Shown: piece after piece, positions 1-6,694 of the stretch
Layout: each line of letters opens with the position of its first letter
Numbering within the stretch: position 1 is the first letter of the stretch
Source: an uncultured Selenomonas sp.
Lineage (GTDB): Bacteria > Bacillota > Negativicutes > Selenomonadales > Selenomonadaceae
Reading direction: 5' to 3'
DNA length: 19,877 nucleotides
NCBI GenBank assembly: GCA_905373085.1
Contig: CAJPRR010000026.1
Coordinates: forward strand, 1 to 19,877
Notes under the pieces: model-generated
Databases searched by the model: none
Told to the model about the DNA's origin: nothing
Seen by the model: the letters and a program-made list of their open reading frames with translations, nothing else
Position numbers and translations under genes: made by a program

Positions 1-27
1 GCTGTCGTAGAAAGGTGCGGCAAATGA
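1..27 (+). CDS. 3' tail of an upstream gene, possibly cytidylate kinase
   Basis: Only the last codons of an upstream gene can be present. Reading from base 1 gives eight residues, AVVERCGK, and a TGA at 25-27 that overlaps the plsC ATG as ATGA, the coupling style used elsewhere in this window. A second frame would end at the TAG at 8-10. In related genomes cmk often precedes plsC-ispH-rpsA, so cytidylate kinase is the natural guess. That guess rests on gene order, because eight residues cannot identify a family. Confidence 0.25.
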   Translation, partial: AVVERCGK

Positions 28-629
28 TTTACGCTCTGTTGAAAATCACTTTTGCCATGCTCTTTTCCATTGTTTTTCGTGCCAAGATCGAGGGCAGGGA
101 AAATATGCCGAAAGAAGGCCCTGTGATCTTGGCGGCGAATCACATGAGCAACTGGGATCCGCCGCTCTTGGCGACGTTTCTCTCGCGTCCCGTCAGCTAC
201 ATGGCGAAGCAGGAACTTTTTTTTAACTTCATTGCGGACTACATCTTGAGGAGCTGTCACTCGTTTCCCGTGAAGCGCGGGGCAGCGGACAGGGGCGCGA
301 TCAAGGCGGCGCTTGCTGAACTCAAGAATGGCCGCTGCCTCGGCGTCTTCCCGCAGGGAACGCGCAGCCGGCATGGGGAGAGGAAGAAGGCGGAACCTGG
401 CGTCGCGCTGCTCGCGGCCATGGCGAAAGCTCCCGTCGTGCCGGCCGCCATCATCGGCACCGATCACGTTTTTGCCAATGGCGGCTTTTTGCCGAAGTTT
501 CGCGTCATCTATGGCAAACCCTTGATTTTTCAGGGAAAAAAGCAGGACAAGCAGGCTCTGCAGAATTTTTCACAAAAAATAATGGATGAAATTTACGCAA
601 TGATAAAAAATGATAGCATAAGTGCTTGA
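24..629 (+). CDS. plsC: 1-acyl-sn-glycerol-3-phosphate acyltransferase (PlsC/LPLAT family)
   Basis: Predicted to acylate the sn-2 position of lysophosphatidic acid to give phosphatidic acid at the inner face of the membrane. The 201-residue product has a hydrophobic N-terminus (residues 1-19), the catalytic NHxxxxD box (N39-H40 to D45, NHMSNWD), and the block-III glycerol-phosphate-binding motif as FPQGTRS (109-115), where Q replaces the usual E. A late PVVPAAIIGT block (137-146) also fits the family, and the length is normal for a short PlsC. The ATG at 24 was chosen because AGAAAGG lies about 8 bp upstream; the GTG at 15 would overlap that site. Context is plsC-ispH-rpsA, and with plsY further on the window encodes two steps of phosphatidic acid synthesis. 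Acyl-donor preference cannot be read from the sequence. Confidence 0.9.
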   Translation: MIYALLKITFAMLFSIVFRAKIEGRENMPKEGPVILAANHMSNWDPPLLATFLSRPVSYMAKQELFFNFIADYILRSCHSFPVKRGAADRGAIKAALAELKNGRCLGVFPQGTRSRHGERKKAEPGVALLAAMAKAPVVPAAIIGTDHVFANGGFLPKFRVIYGKPLIFQGKKQDKQALQNFSQKIMDEIYAMIKNDSISA

Positions 630-640
630 TTTTATGCTAT
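613..640. repeat. inverted repeat overlapping the plsC stop codon and the ispH -10 box
   Basis: Perfect 9-bp arms ATAGCATAA (613-621) and TTATGCTAT (632-640) are separated by 10 nt. The left arm and spacer contain the plsC stop codon (627-629), and the right arm runs into the TATAAT at 638-643. No U-tract follows on the + strand, so this is not a typical terminator for plsC. The overlap with the -10 box makes an operator possible. Confidence 0.5.
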
Positions 641-643
641 AAT
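635..643 (+). promoter_or_regulatory. extended -10 promoter for ispH-rpsA
   Basis: TGCTATAAT at 635-643 is a perfect extended -10 element (TGnTATAAT). There is no good -35 hexamer at 16-18 bp, which is tolerable for an extended -10 promoter. The predicted start near 650 leaves a leader of about 60 nt before the ispH ATG at 713. Confidence 0.6.
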
Positions 644-652
644 ATAGCGTAG

Positions 653-687
653 ATTGCAGAAGTAGGGAAAAATTGCTCTTCTGCGAT
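653..687 (+). promoter_or_regulatory. stem-loop in the ispH 5' leader
   Basis: GCAGAAG (656-662) pairs with CTTCTGC (678-684). Three more outer pairs, including one G-U, make a stem of about 10 bp with a 15-nt loop. It occupies most of the predicted leader. The function is unknown; mRNA stabilisation or translational control are both possible. No U-tract follows immediately, so a terminator is unlikely. Confidence 0.4.
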
Positions 688-712
688 ACATTGGACATTT
701 GGTGGTAGATAT

Positions 713-1543
713 ATGGAAGTATTTCTGGCAGAGTCCCTCGGCTTCTGCTATGGCGTGAAGCGTGCGATCAAGCTTGCGCGCGAGCAGGCCGCACCAGACG
801 GAACATCCTGCACGCTCGGTCCCATCATCCATAACCCGCAGATGGTTTCGCGTCTGGCGGAGGAGGGCGTCGGCATGGTCAATGCCTTGCCCGATTTGGA
901 GAAGGGAACGGTCATCATACGTTCGCACGGGGTCGGCCCCCTCGTCTATGATGAAGCGAAGGAGCGCGGGATTTCCCTCGTCGATGCGACGTGTCCGCAT
1001 GTGAAGAAAGCACAGTCTACAGCGCATGAGCTTTTCCGAGAGGGCTATTCTGTCGTCATCGTGGGAGAGAAGCTTCATCCGGAGGTCAAGAGCATCTTCG
1101 AATGGGCGGGCGGCGATGCCGTCGTCGTGGATTCCATCGAGGAAGCCGAAGCCGTTGCGCCGTGCGCGCGCTTGGGCATCGTCGCGCAGACGACGTTTTC
1201 CGGTGCGAAATTTAAGGAGATTGTACTGCATCTGCTGGACAAGTCGAACGACGTTCGCATCGTCCGCACGATCTGCACGGCTACCGATCAGCGTCAGGAG
1301 GCGGCGATCAAGCTTGCACGGCAAGTGGATCTGATGCTCGTCATCGGCGGCAAGAACAGCGCGAACACGACGCGCCTCGCGCAGTTGTGCGCCAAGGAAT
1401 GCCAAACCTATCATATCGAGACTGCGGCGGAGCTGCGGGACGAATGGTTTGATAAAATCAAAAAAATTGGTATTACAGCCGGGGCTTCAACTCCGGACTG
1501 GATTATCAAGGAGGTATATCAAAAGTGCAAGAACAAGACATGA
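713..1543 (+). CDS. ispH: 4-hydroxy-3-methylbut-2-enyl diphosphate reductase (IspH/LytB)
   Basis: Iron-sulphur enzyme for the last step of the MEP isoprenoid pathway, converting HMBPP to IPP and DMAPP in the cytosol. The 276-residue protein has the three cluster cysteines: C12 in GFCYGV, C94 in DATCPHV and C188 in ICTATDQRQ. Substrate-binding H40 (GPIIHNPQ), H72 (RSHGVG) and H122 with E124 (LHPEV) are present, as are the GGKNSANT block (212-219) and the C-terminal TAGASTPDWII. The ATG at 713 follows a GGTGG about 7 bp upstream. The last 19 nt overlap the start of rpsA in another frame. In several clostridia IspH and S1 are one fused polypeptide; here they are separate overlapping genes. Confidence 0.97.
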   Translation: MEVFLAESLGFCYGVKRAIKLAREQAAPDGTSCTLGPIIHNPQMVSRLAEEGVGMVNALPDLEKGTVIIRSHGVGPLVYDEAKERGISLVDATCPHVKKAQSTAHELFREGYSVVIVGEKLHPEVKSIFEWAGGDAVVVDSIEEAEAVAPCARLGIVAQTTFSGAKFKEIVLHLLDKSNDVRIVRTICTATDQRQEAAIKLARQVDLMLVIGGKNSANTTRLAQLCAKECQTYHIETAAELRDEWFDKIKKIGITAGASTPDWIIKEVYQKCKNKT

Positions 1544-2661
1544 AGAGTTTGCTTGAGGCCGAAGAGGAGTCCATGCAGGAGGTAAGGGAGCACGATGTCG
1601 TCAAGGCTACGGTCGTCGCTGTCGATGACGGTCAGGCTTATGTCAACATCGCCGGACTCAAGGCGGACATCCCCATCTCGAAGAGGGAGCTTGCCTCGCC
1701 CGAGCCGGATTCCGCCAAGGATGTCGTGCAGGTCGACGACGTGATCGAGGTCTTCGTCGTGAGCCTCGGCGGCGAGAACGGCGCTACGGTTTCCAAGGTT
1801 CGTGCCGACCGCATGGTCGCATGGAAAGAGATCGAGGCGCTGAAGGAGGAAGGAAAGACCGTGCAGGCGCAGGTCACGCAGGTCGTCAAGGGCGGTCTCG
1901 TCGCATCCGTCAGCGGTCTGCGCGGCTTCATTCCCGCATCGCAGATGGAGCTTCACTTCGTCAAGGATCTTTCCATCTACGTCGGTCAGACGGTGGAAGC
2001 CCTGCCGATCGAGATCGACATCCGCAAGCAGCGTCTCGTTCTTTCACGCCGCAGCCTCTTGGAGAAGGAGCGCGAGAAGAAGCAGGAAGAGGTCTTCTCG
2101 AAGCTTGAAGTCGGGCAGATCATCCGCGGTACGGTCAAGCGGCTCGTCGAGTACGGCGCTTTCATCGACATCGGCGGCGTCGACGGTCTCGCACATATCT
2201 CGGATCTCGCATGGCATCGCGTGAAGCAGCCGTCCGATGTCCTCTCCGTCGGCGATGAGGTCGATGTCTATGTGAAGAACTTCGATCCCGAGACGAAGCG
2301 CATCTCGCTGTCCGTCAAGGACACGATGCGCGACCCGTGGCTCGACAAGGCGGAGCGCTATACGGAGGGCACGCACATCAAGGGCAAGATCATCAAGCTC
2401 ACGGATTTTGGCGCTTTCATGGAAATCGAGCCGGGCTTTGACGGCCTGATTCCGATGGGCGAGCTTGCTGACCGCCGCATTGCGCGTGCCGATGAGGCCG
2501 TGCAGCTCGGCGACATCGTGAAGGTCAAGATCCTGCACATCGACATGAAGCGCAAGCGCATTTCGCTCTCCATCACGAGGGCGCAGCGCGATGCCGAGAT
2601 TTCGGACGCTTCCTATTACAAGGATGAGCCTCTTACCAATGAAGAGTCCGGCGAAGACTGA
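1525..2661 (+). CDS. rpsA: 30S ribosomal protein S1, four-S1-domain form
   Basis: RNA-binding protein with four OB-fold S1 repeats at roughly residues 22-94, 109-176, 194-265 and 282-352. Repeats 3 and 4 are the most canonical (VEYGAFIDIGGVDGLAHISD; LTDFGAFMEIEPGFDGLIP). The 378-residue length fits the Firmicutes-type S1, which is shorter than the six-domain enterobacterial protein. The start is GTG at 1525, with AAGGAGGT at 1508-1515 inside ispH and 9 bp spacing; the ATG at 1540 is too far from that site. The tail after repeat 4 is short and acidic. S1 binds mRNA and, in proteobacteria, helps initiation; its role in low-copy or four-domain forms is less settled. It is probably co-transcribed with ispH and ends before the palindrome at 2698. 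Confidence 0.95.
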   Translation: MQEQDMKSLLEAEEESMQEVREHDVVKATVVAVDDGQAYVNIAGLKADIPISKRELASPEPDSAKDVVQVDDVIEVFVVSLGGENGATVSKVRADRMVAWKEIEALKEEGKTVQAQVTQVVKGGLVASVSGLRGFIPASQMELHFVKDLSIYVGQTVEALPIEIDIRKQRLVLSRRSLLEKEREKKQEEVFSKLEVGQIIRGTVKRLVEYGAFIDIGGVDGLAHISDLAWHRVKQPSDVLSVGDEVDVYVKNFDPETKRISLSVKDTMRDPWLDKAERYTEGTHIKGKIIKLTDFGAFMEIEPGFDGLIPMGELADRRIARADEAVQLGDIVKVKILHIDMKRKRISLSITRAQRDAEISDASYYKDEPLTNEESGED

Positions 2662-2696
2662 AGGGTCAGGCCTCATAGCTGAATAAGTAAGAAGTC

Positions 2697-2730
2697 GGGG
2701 AGTGATGAATATTCATCACTCCCTTGTTCG
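2697..2730 (+). terminator. perfect 26-nt palindrome after rpsA, probable weak intrinsic terminator
   Basis: Arms GGGAGTGATGAAT (2698-2710) and ATTCATCACTCCC (2711-2723) are exact reverse complements with no spacer. One G-U pair (2697/2724) can extend the stem. Folded as RNA it would have a small A/U loop and be followed by UUGUUCGUC, which is only moderately U-rich. A terminator for ispH-rpsA is the simplest reading. A dyad-symmetric DNA-binding site is the alternative. Confidence 0.6.
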
Positions 2731-2770
2731 TCACAGCGGGGCGCTGCCCTAGGAAAGTCAGAGGAAGAGC

Positions 2771-4183
2771 ATGTTGTCAGGGGAAATCATACGCGTGGCG
2801 CCGGGGAGTCTGGCGGAAGAATTGGAGCTTGCGGCAGGAGACAAGATCCTCGCCGTCAACGGACAGGAGCTGCGCGACATCATCGATCTGAGCTTTGCCT
2901 TCGCCGAAGAGGAGATCGAGCTTCTTGTCGAACATGAAGACGGCGAGCGGGAAGTGCTCGCCTTCGACAAGGACTATGACGAGGAACTCGGCGCAGAGTT
3001 CGCCTCTGCCGTTTTTGACGGCATACGTTCGTGCGGCAACCGCTGCTACTTCTGCTTCGTCGATCAGGTGCCGCCTGGCATGAGGCAGAGCCTGTCGGTC
3101 AAAGATGACGATTACCGCATGTCTTTCCTCTATGGCAACTTCGTCACGTTGACGAATATGCGCGAAAAGGATTTTCAGCGCATCGAGCGCTACCATCTGT
3201 CGCCGCTCTTCGTTTCCGTTCATACGATGAATCCCGCTTTGCGCGCCGCCATGCTCAACACGAGGCGGGCGGCTGAGATCGCGAACCATCTCGATCGCTT
3301 GGAGGCGGCGGACATCGAGTATCACGCGCAGGTCGTGCTCTGCCCGGGACTCAACGACGGCAAGGAGCTGGATCGCACGGTGGAGGAATTGATGGTCAGG
3401 CGGCCGCATGCTCTTTCGCTCGCCATCGTGCCCGTCGGCCTCACGCGCTTTCGCGAGGGCTGCTATCCGCTGCAGATGTTCGACCGCGAGGGCGCGGCCG
3501 CCGTCATCCGCCAGATTGAGGTTTGGCAGAGACGTGCGCGCGAGGAGACGGGCAGGAGCTTCGTCTACCTCGGCGATGAATTCTACTTTCTCGCGGGTCT
3601 TCCTGTGCCGCCCGTGGAGGAATACGACGGTTTTCCGCAGCTCGACAACGGCATCGGGCTGGCGCGAAGCTTCATCGAGGAATGGCAGAACGCTTTGCGG
3701 CAACTGCCTGCCTCCAAGGGATATGAAAGGCCGTTGCGTCTCGTGATCCTTTCGGGCACATCGGTCGTACCGCTTTTTGAAAAGCTCATGGCGGAGCTTT
3801 CCGTGCCCGGACTTCACGTCGACTGCCTCGGCGTGGAAAACGATTACTTCGGCAGGTCGGTCAACGTCTCAGGGCTTCTGACGGGTGAGGACATGCTCCA
3901 CGCTCTTGTCGCTCTGCCCGTTGCGCCGCATGGCGTCATCGTGCCGGAATGTGCCCTGCGCACGGGCGAGAACCTCCTGCTCGACGATATGACGTTCGAA
4001 GCGTTCCGGCGTGCCGTGCCGCACCTTCGCGTCGAGACGGCGCAGGGCGGCAGGGATCTCGCACGCGCCCTTCTCGATTGGGAGCATTATCGCGGCGTGG
4101 CGGACGATGAGACGACCTATATGTGGCAGAGCAACGCAGCGTATACAAAACCGAGGAAAGAGGAAAAGGAGAGGATGGAATGA
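2771..4183 (+). CDS. PDZ / radical-SAM-like / DUF512 protein (TIGR03279-type)
   Basis: Belongs to the family annotated as DUF512 or putative radical SAM enzyme; the reaction is not known. Of 470 residues, about 5-64 form a PDZ-like domain (IIRVAPGSLAEE, AGDKILAVNGQEL). A CX3CX2C cluster follows at C88, C92 and C95 (CGNRCYFCF), which fits a 4Fe-4S site, then a KDDDYRMSFLYGNFVTLTN block near 111-129 that is characteristic of the family. The C-terminal half, from roughly residue 220, is the DUF512 region, with VYLGDEFY and LTGED blocks. The ATG at 2771 follows GAGGAAGAG. The stop overlaps the der ATG as ATGA, so expression is coupled to Der. This gene is often found beside der in Firmicutes, which hints at a link to ribosome or RNA maturation; that link is inference. 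Confidence 0.85.
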   Translation: MLSGEIIRVAPGSLAEELELAAGDKILAVNGQELRDIIDLSFAFAEEEIELLVEHEDGEREVLAFDKDYDEELGAEFASAVFDGIRSCGNRCYFCFVDQVPPGMRQSLSVKDDDYRMSFLYGNFVTLTNMREKDFQRIERYHLSPLFVSVHTMNPALRAAMLNTRRAAEIANHLDRLEAADIEYHAQVVLCPGLNDGKELDRTVEELMVRRPHALSLAIVPVGLTRFREGCYPLQMFDREGAAAVIRQIEVWQRRAREETGRSFVYLGDEFYFLAGLPVPPVEEYDGFPQLDNGIGLARSFIEEWQNALRQLPASKGYERPLRLVILSGTSVVPLFEKLMAELSVPGLHVDCLGVENDYFGRSVNVSGLLTGEDMLHALVALPVAPHGVIVPECALRTGENLLLDDMTFEAFRRAVPHLRVETAQGGRDLARALLDWEHYRGVADDETTYMWQSNAAYTKPRKEEKERME

Positions 4184-5508
4184 GCAAGCCGATCGTAGCG
4201 ATCGTAGGACGGCCGAACGTGGGAAAGTCCACGCTCTTCAACAAACTGGGCAAAAAGCGCGTGTCCATCGTCGACGACCTGCCGGGCGTCACGCGCGACC
4301 GCATCTACCTTGACGCCGAATGGCTTGGCAAGGAATTCACGATGATCGATACGGGCGGCATCGAGCTTGCTGCTAGCGACGTCATTCTGCGCTCGATGCG
4401 CCAGCAGGCGCAGATCGCCATGGAGGAGGCGGACGTCATCCTCTTCCTCGTCGACGGACGCGCGGGTCTGACGCTTGCCGATGAGGAAGTCGGCAAGATG
4501 CTGCGCACGACGAAGAAGCCCGTGCTCTTGGCCGTGAACAAGATTGACTCGCCCAAACAGGAGGCGGACGTCTACGAGTTCTACAACCTCGGCCTCGGCG
4601 ATCCCGTGCCGATTTCTGCGACGAACGCCATGAACCTCGGCGATCTGCTCGATGCTCTCGTGGCGCTCTTTCCCGAAGGAGCAGAAGAGGAAAAGGAGTC
4701 GGATGAGATCAGCATCGCCGTCATCGGCCGTCCGAACGTCGGCAAGTCCTCGCTCGTCAACGCGCTCCTCGGCGAGGAGCGCGTCATCGTCAGCGATGTC
4801 GCGGGCACGACGCGCGACGCCATCGACACGCACTTTCTGGCGGCGGACACGAAGTTCATCCTCATCGACACGGCGGGCATGCGCCGCAAGGGAAAAATCG
4901 ATGCGCCGATTGAGCGCTACAGCGTCATGCGAGCGCTTCGCGCCGTCGACCGTGCCGACGTCGTGCTCGTCGTGCTCGACGCTACGGCGGGCGTCACCGA
5001 GCAGGACAAGAAAATCGCGGGCTATGCCCATGAATCGGGCAAGGCGGTCGTGCTCGTCGTGAACAAGTGGGACATCTATGAAAACAAGGACGAAAAGTCG
5101 ACGCTGCGCTTCACGGACGAACTGCGCCGCGAAATCGGCTTCCTGCAGTACGCGCCCGTCCTCTACACTTCGGCGCTCACACACCAGCGCGTCGCGCGCG
5201 TCACCGACCTCGTCAAGTATGTGGCGGATCAGGCGTCGATGCGCGTCAAGACGAGCATTTTGAACGACCTCGTGCGCGATATGATCGCCGTGAATCCGCC
5301 GCCCGCGCACAAGGGCAAGCAGCTCAAGATCCGCTACATGACGCAGGCGGACATCCGCCCGCCAAAGTTTATCATCTTTGTCAACGAGCCGGAACTCATG
5401 CACTTCTCGTACCTGCGCTACATCGAGAACAAGCTGCGCGAGAGCTTCGGCTTCGAGGGAACGCCGCTGCGCCTCATCGTGCGCGGCAGGGAGGAGGAAG
5501 AGATATGA
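4180..5508 (+). CDS. der: ribosome-associated GTPase Der (EngA)
   Basis: Essential double-GTPase for 50S subunit assembly. The 442-residue protein has two tandem G domains and a C-terminal KH-like domain. G domain 1 has GRPNVGKS (10-17), DTGG (57-60) and NKID (120-123). G domain 2 has GRPNVGKS (183-190), DTAG (230-233) and NKWD (295-298). The KH-like part spans about 355-436. An acidic linker (168-176) separates the G domains. The ATG at 4180 was chosen over an in-frame ATG at 4123: it overlaps the preceding stop as ATGA, follows AAGGAGAGG at about 5 bp, and starts the protein at the conserved MSKPIVAIVGRPN. The stop overlaps the plsY ATG in the same way. Length is typical for the family. Confidence 0.97.
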   Translation: MSKPIVAIVGRPNVGKSTLFNKLGKKRVSIVDDLPGVTRDRIYLDAEWLGKEFTMIDTGGIELAASDVILRSMRQQAQIAMEEADVILFLVDGRAGLTLADEEVGKMLRTTKKPVLLAVNKIDSPKQEADVYEFYNLGLGDPVPISATNAMNLGDLLDALVALFPEGAEEEKESDEISIAVIGRPNVGKSSLVNALLGEERVIVSDVAGTTRDAIDTHFLAADTKFILIDTAGMRRKGKIDAPIERYSVMRALRAVDRADVVLVVLDATAGVTEQDKKIAGYAHESGKAVVLVVNKWDIYENKDEKSTLRFTDELRREIGFLQYAPVLYTSALTHQRVARVTDLVKYVADQASMRVKTSILNDLVRDMIAVNPPPAHKGKQLKIRYMTQADIRPPKFIIFVNEPELMHFSYLRYIENKLRESFGFEGTPLRLIVRGREEEEI

Positions 5509-6095
5509 CCCTTTTCGCTTGCATCATCGCCTACCTTTTGGGGTCCGTGCCGAACGGTCTGCTTCTTTGCCGCGCCATCTGGCACATCGACATCCGCGAG
5601 CACGGCAGCCGTAACATCGGCGCGACGAATGTCTACCGCACGCTGGGCAAGGGGCCGGGGGCGCTCGTATTCCTGCTCGACTTCCTCAAGGGCTTCCTCG
5701 CCGTTTATATCGCCATGCGTCTCGTCGGCACGCCGCTTGCCCTGGTCTTGGGCGGCATCGCCGCCATCCTCGGTCACTCGGCGTCCGTCTTTCTGCGCTT
5801 CAAGGGCGGCAAGGGCGTCGCCACGGGTCTGGGCGTCATAGCGATGCTCATGCCGACGGTGACGGCCGTCGTCTTTCTCGCGTGGCTCGTTCTCGTGCTC
5901 GTCACGCGCTACGTCTCGCTCGGCTCCATCGTCGGCGCGGCGCTCGTGCCCGTGCTCGCCTTCTTCTTCGACTGCCCGACGGAATACACGGTCTTCGGCG
6001 TCCTCGCCGCCGTTCTCGTCATCGTGCGTCACCATACGAACATCACGCGCCTCTTGAATGGCACGGAGAGCAAGATCAAGGCGGGGCATCGTTGA
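5505..6095 (+). CDS. plsY: glycerol-3-phosphate acyltransferase PlsY
   Basis: Integral membrane enzyme that transfers the acyl group from acyl-phosphate to the sn-1 position of glycerol-3-phosphate, the step before PlsC. The 196-residue protein shows several hydrophobic segments (about 2-22, 52-73, 78-95, 110-135, 138-150 and 160-175). All three family motifs are present: GSRNIGATNVYR (motif 1), FKGGKGVATG (motif 2) and HHTNITRLLNGTE near the C-terminus (motif 3). The ATG overlaps the der stop as ATGA and follows GGGAGGAGGAAG. In many Firmicutes gpsA follows plsY; here a short intergenic region and a new promoter follow instead. Confident assignment. Confidence 0.96.
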   Translation: MTLFACIIAYLLGSVPNGLLLCRAIWHIDIREHGSRNIGATNVYRTLGKGPGALVFLLDFLKGFLAVYIAMRLVGTPLALVLGGIAAILGHSASVFLRFKGGKGVATGLGVIAMLMPTVTAVVFLAWLVLVLVTRYVSLGSIVGAALVPVLAFFFDCPTEYTVFGVLAAVLVIVRHHTNITRLLNGTESKIKAGHR

Positions 6096-6141
6096 GAGGG
6101 GGTATTTGAGAATTCTTTTCTTGCAAAATGTCTATAGGGAC

Positions 6142-6170
6142 TGTACAATCGTGTTGGACAATGGTATAAT
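6142..6170 (+). promoter_or_regulatory. sigma-A-type promoter for pheB-hom-thrB
   Basis: TATAAT at 6165-6170 is preceded by TG one base upstream (TGGTATAAT, extended -10). At 17 bp spacing lies TGTACA (6142-6147), a 4/6 match to TTGACA. The predicted start is near 6177. The pheB ATG is at 6207, giving a leader of about 30 nt that carries AGGAGGA. Confidence 0.7.
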
Positions 6171-6185
6171 TCCAAGCGTGGAATT
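6154..6185. promoter_or_regulatory. candidate operator: palindrome over the pheB -10 and start site
   Basis: AATTCCA (6168-6174) and TGGAATT (6179-6185) form a perfect 7-bp inverted repeat with a 4-nt spacer, covering the end of the -10 box and the predicted start. A third half-site, TTGGA (6154-6158), is inverted relative to TCCAA (6171-6175) across the -10 box. Because transcription would start inside the palindrome, it is more likely a DNA operator than an RNA hairpin. The ACT/HTH protein encoded immediately downstream is the obvious candidate binder. Confidence 0.5.
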
Positions 6186-6206
6186 TATGCGGCAGGAGGA
6201 ATTTTT

Positions 6207-6680
6207 ATGCCAAGAGAACGCAAAAAAAACACGGAACAGAAGACGCAGAGCGGATTCTTCCTCGTGCAGGAGCAGATCTTGCCCGAGGCGATCAAGAAGA
6301 CAATCCGCGTGAAGGAGATGCTTAAACGCGGCGACGCACGCACGATCAACGAGGCGGTCGACAGCATGGGATTGAGCCGCAGCGCTTATTACAAGTACAA
6401 GGATTACGTCTTTCCCTTCTACGAAGCGAGCCGCAACAAGATCATCTCGCTGACGCTCCTCTTGGAGCATAAGAAGGGCGTGCTTTCGAGCGTGCTCAAT
6501 ACGATCTCGGCGGACTCGGGCAGCGTCCTGACGATCAATCAGGGCATCCCCCTGCAGGGCGTGGCGAATGCGACGGTTTCCATCGAGACGGCGAACCTCT
6601 CGGTCGATCTTGAAGCGCTTCTCGACAAGCTGCGCATGGTGGACGGCGTCAAGCGTCTCGAAGTCCTCGGCCAAGCATGA
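6207..6680 (+). CDS. pheB: ACT domain-containing HTH protein, PheB / UPF0735 family
   Basis: A likely amino-acid-sensing transcription regulator. The 157-residue protein has a basic N-terminus (RERKKN), a helix-turn-helix-like segment at about 43-67 (TINEAVDSMGLSRSAYYKYK) and an ACT domain at about 79-155. The ACT domain binds small ligands, often amino acids, in many metabolic proteins. The family includes B. subtilis PheB, whose function is not firmly known, and archaeal relatives described as threonine-biosynthesis repressors. The ATG at 6207 follows AGGAGGA at 6 bp. Its position directly before hom-thrB, behind a promoter overlapped by a palindrome, suggests it regulates this unit in response to threonine or a related amino acid. 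That role is inference; the domain assignment is firm. Confidence 0.88.
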   Translation: MPRERKKNTEQKTQSGFFLVQEQILPEAIKKTIRVKEMLKRGDARTINEAVDSMGLSRSAYYKYKDYVFPFYEASRNKIISLTLLLEHKKGVLSSVLNTISADSGSVLTINQGIPLQGVANATVSIETANLSVDLEALLDKLRMVDGVKRLEVLGQA

Positions 6681-6694
6681 GGAAAGGTGAAGAG

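Noticed and set aside
2734..2746. CAGCG-GGG-CGCTG mini-hairpin before the DUF512 gene
   Set aside because: A 5-bp stem with a 3-nt loop is common by chance in G+C-rich DNA and has no U-tract.
6109..6116. AGAATTCT palindrome after plsY as a terminator
   Set aside because: Eight bases with no loop and no further pairing; too short to be meaningful.
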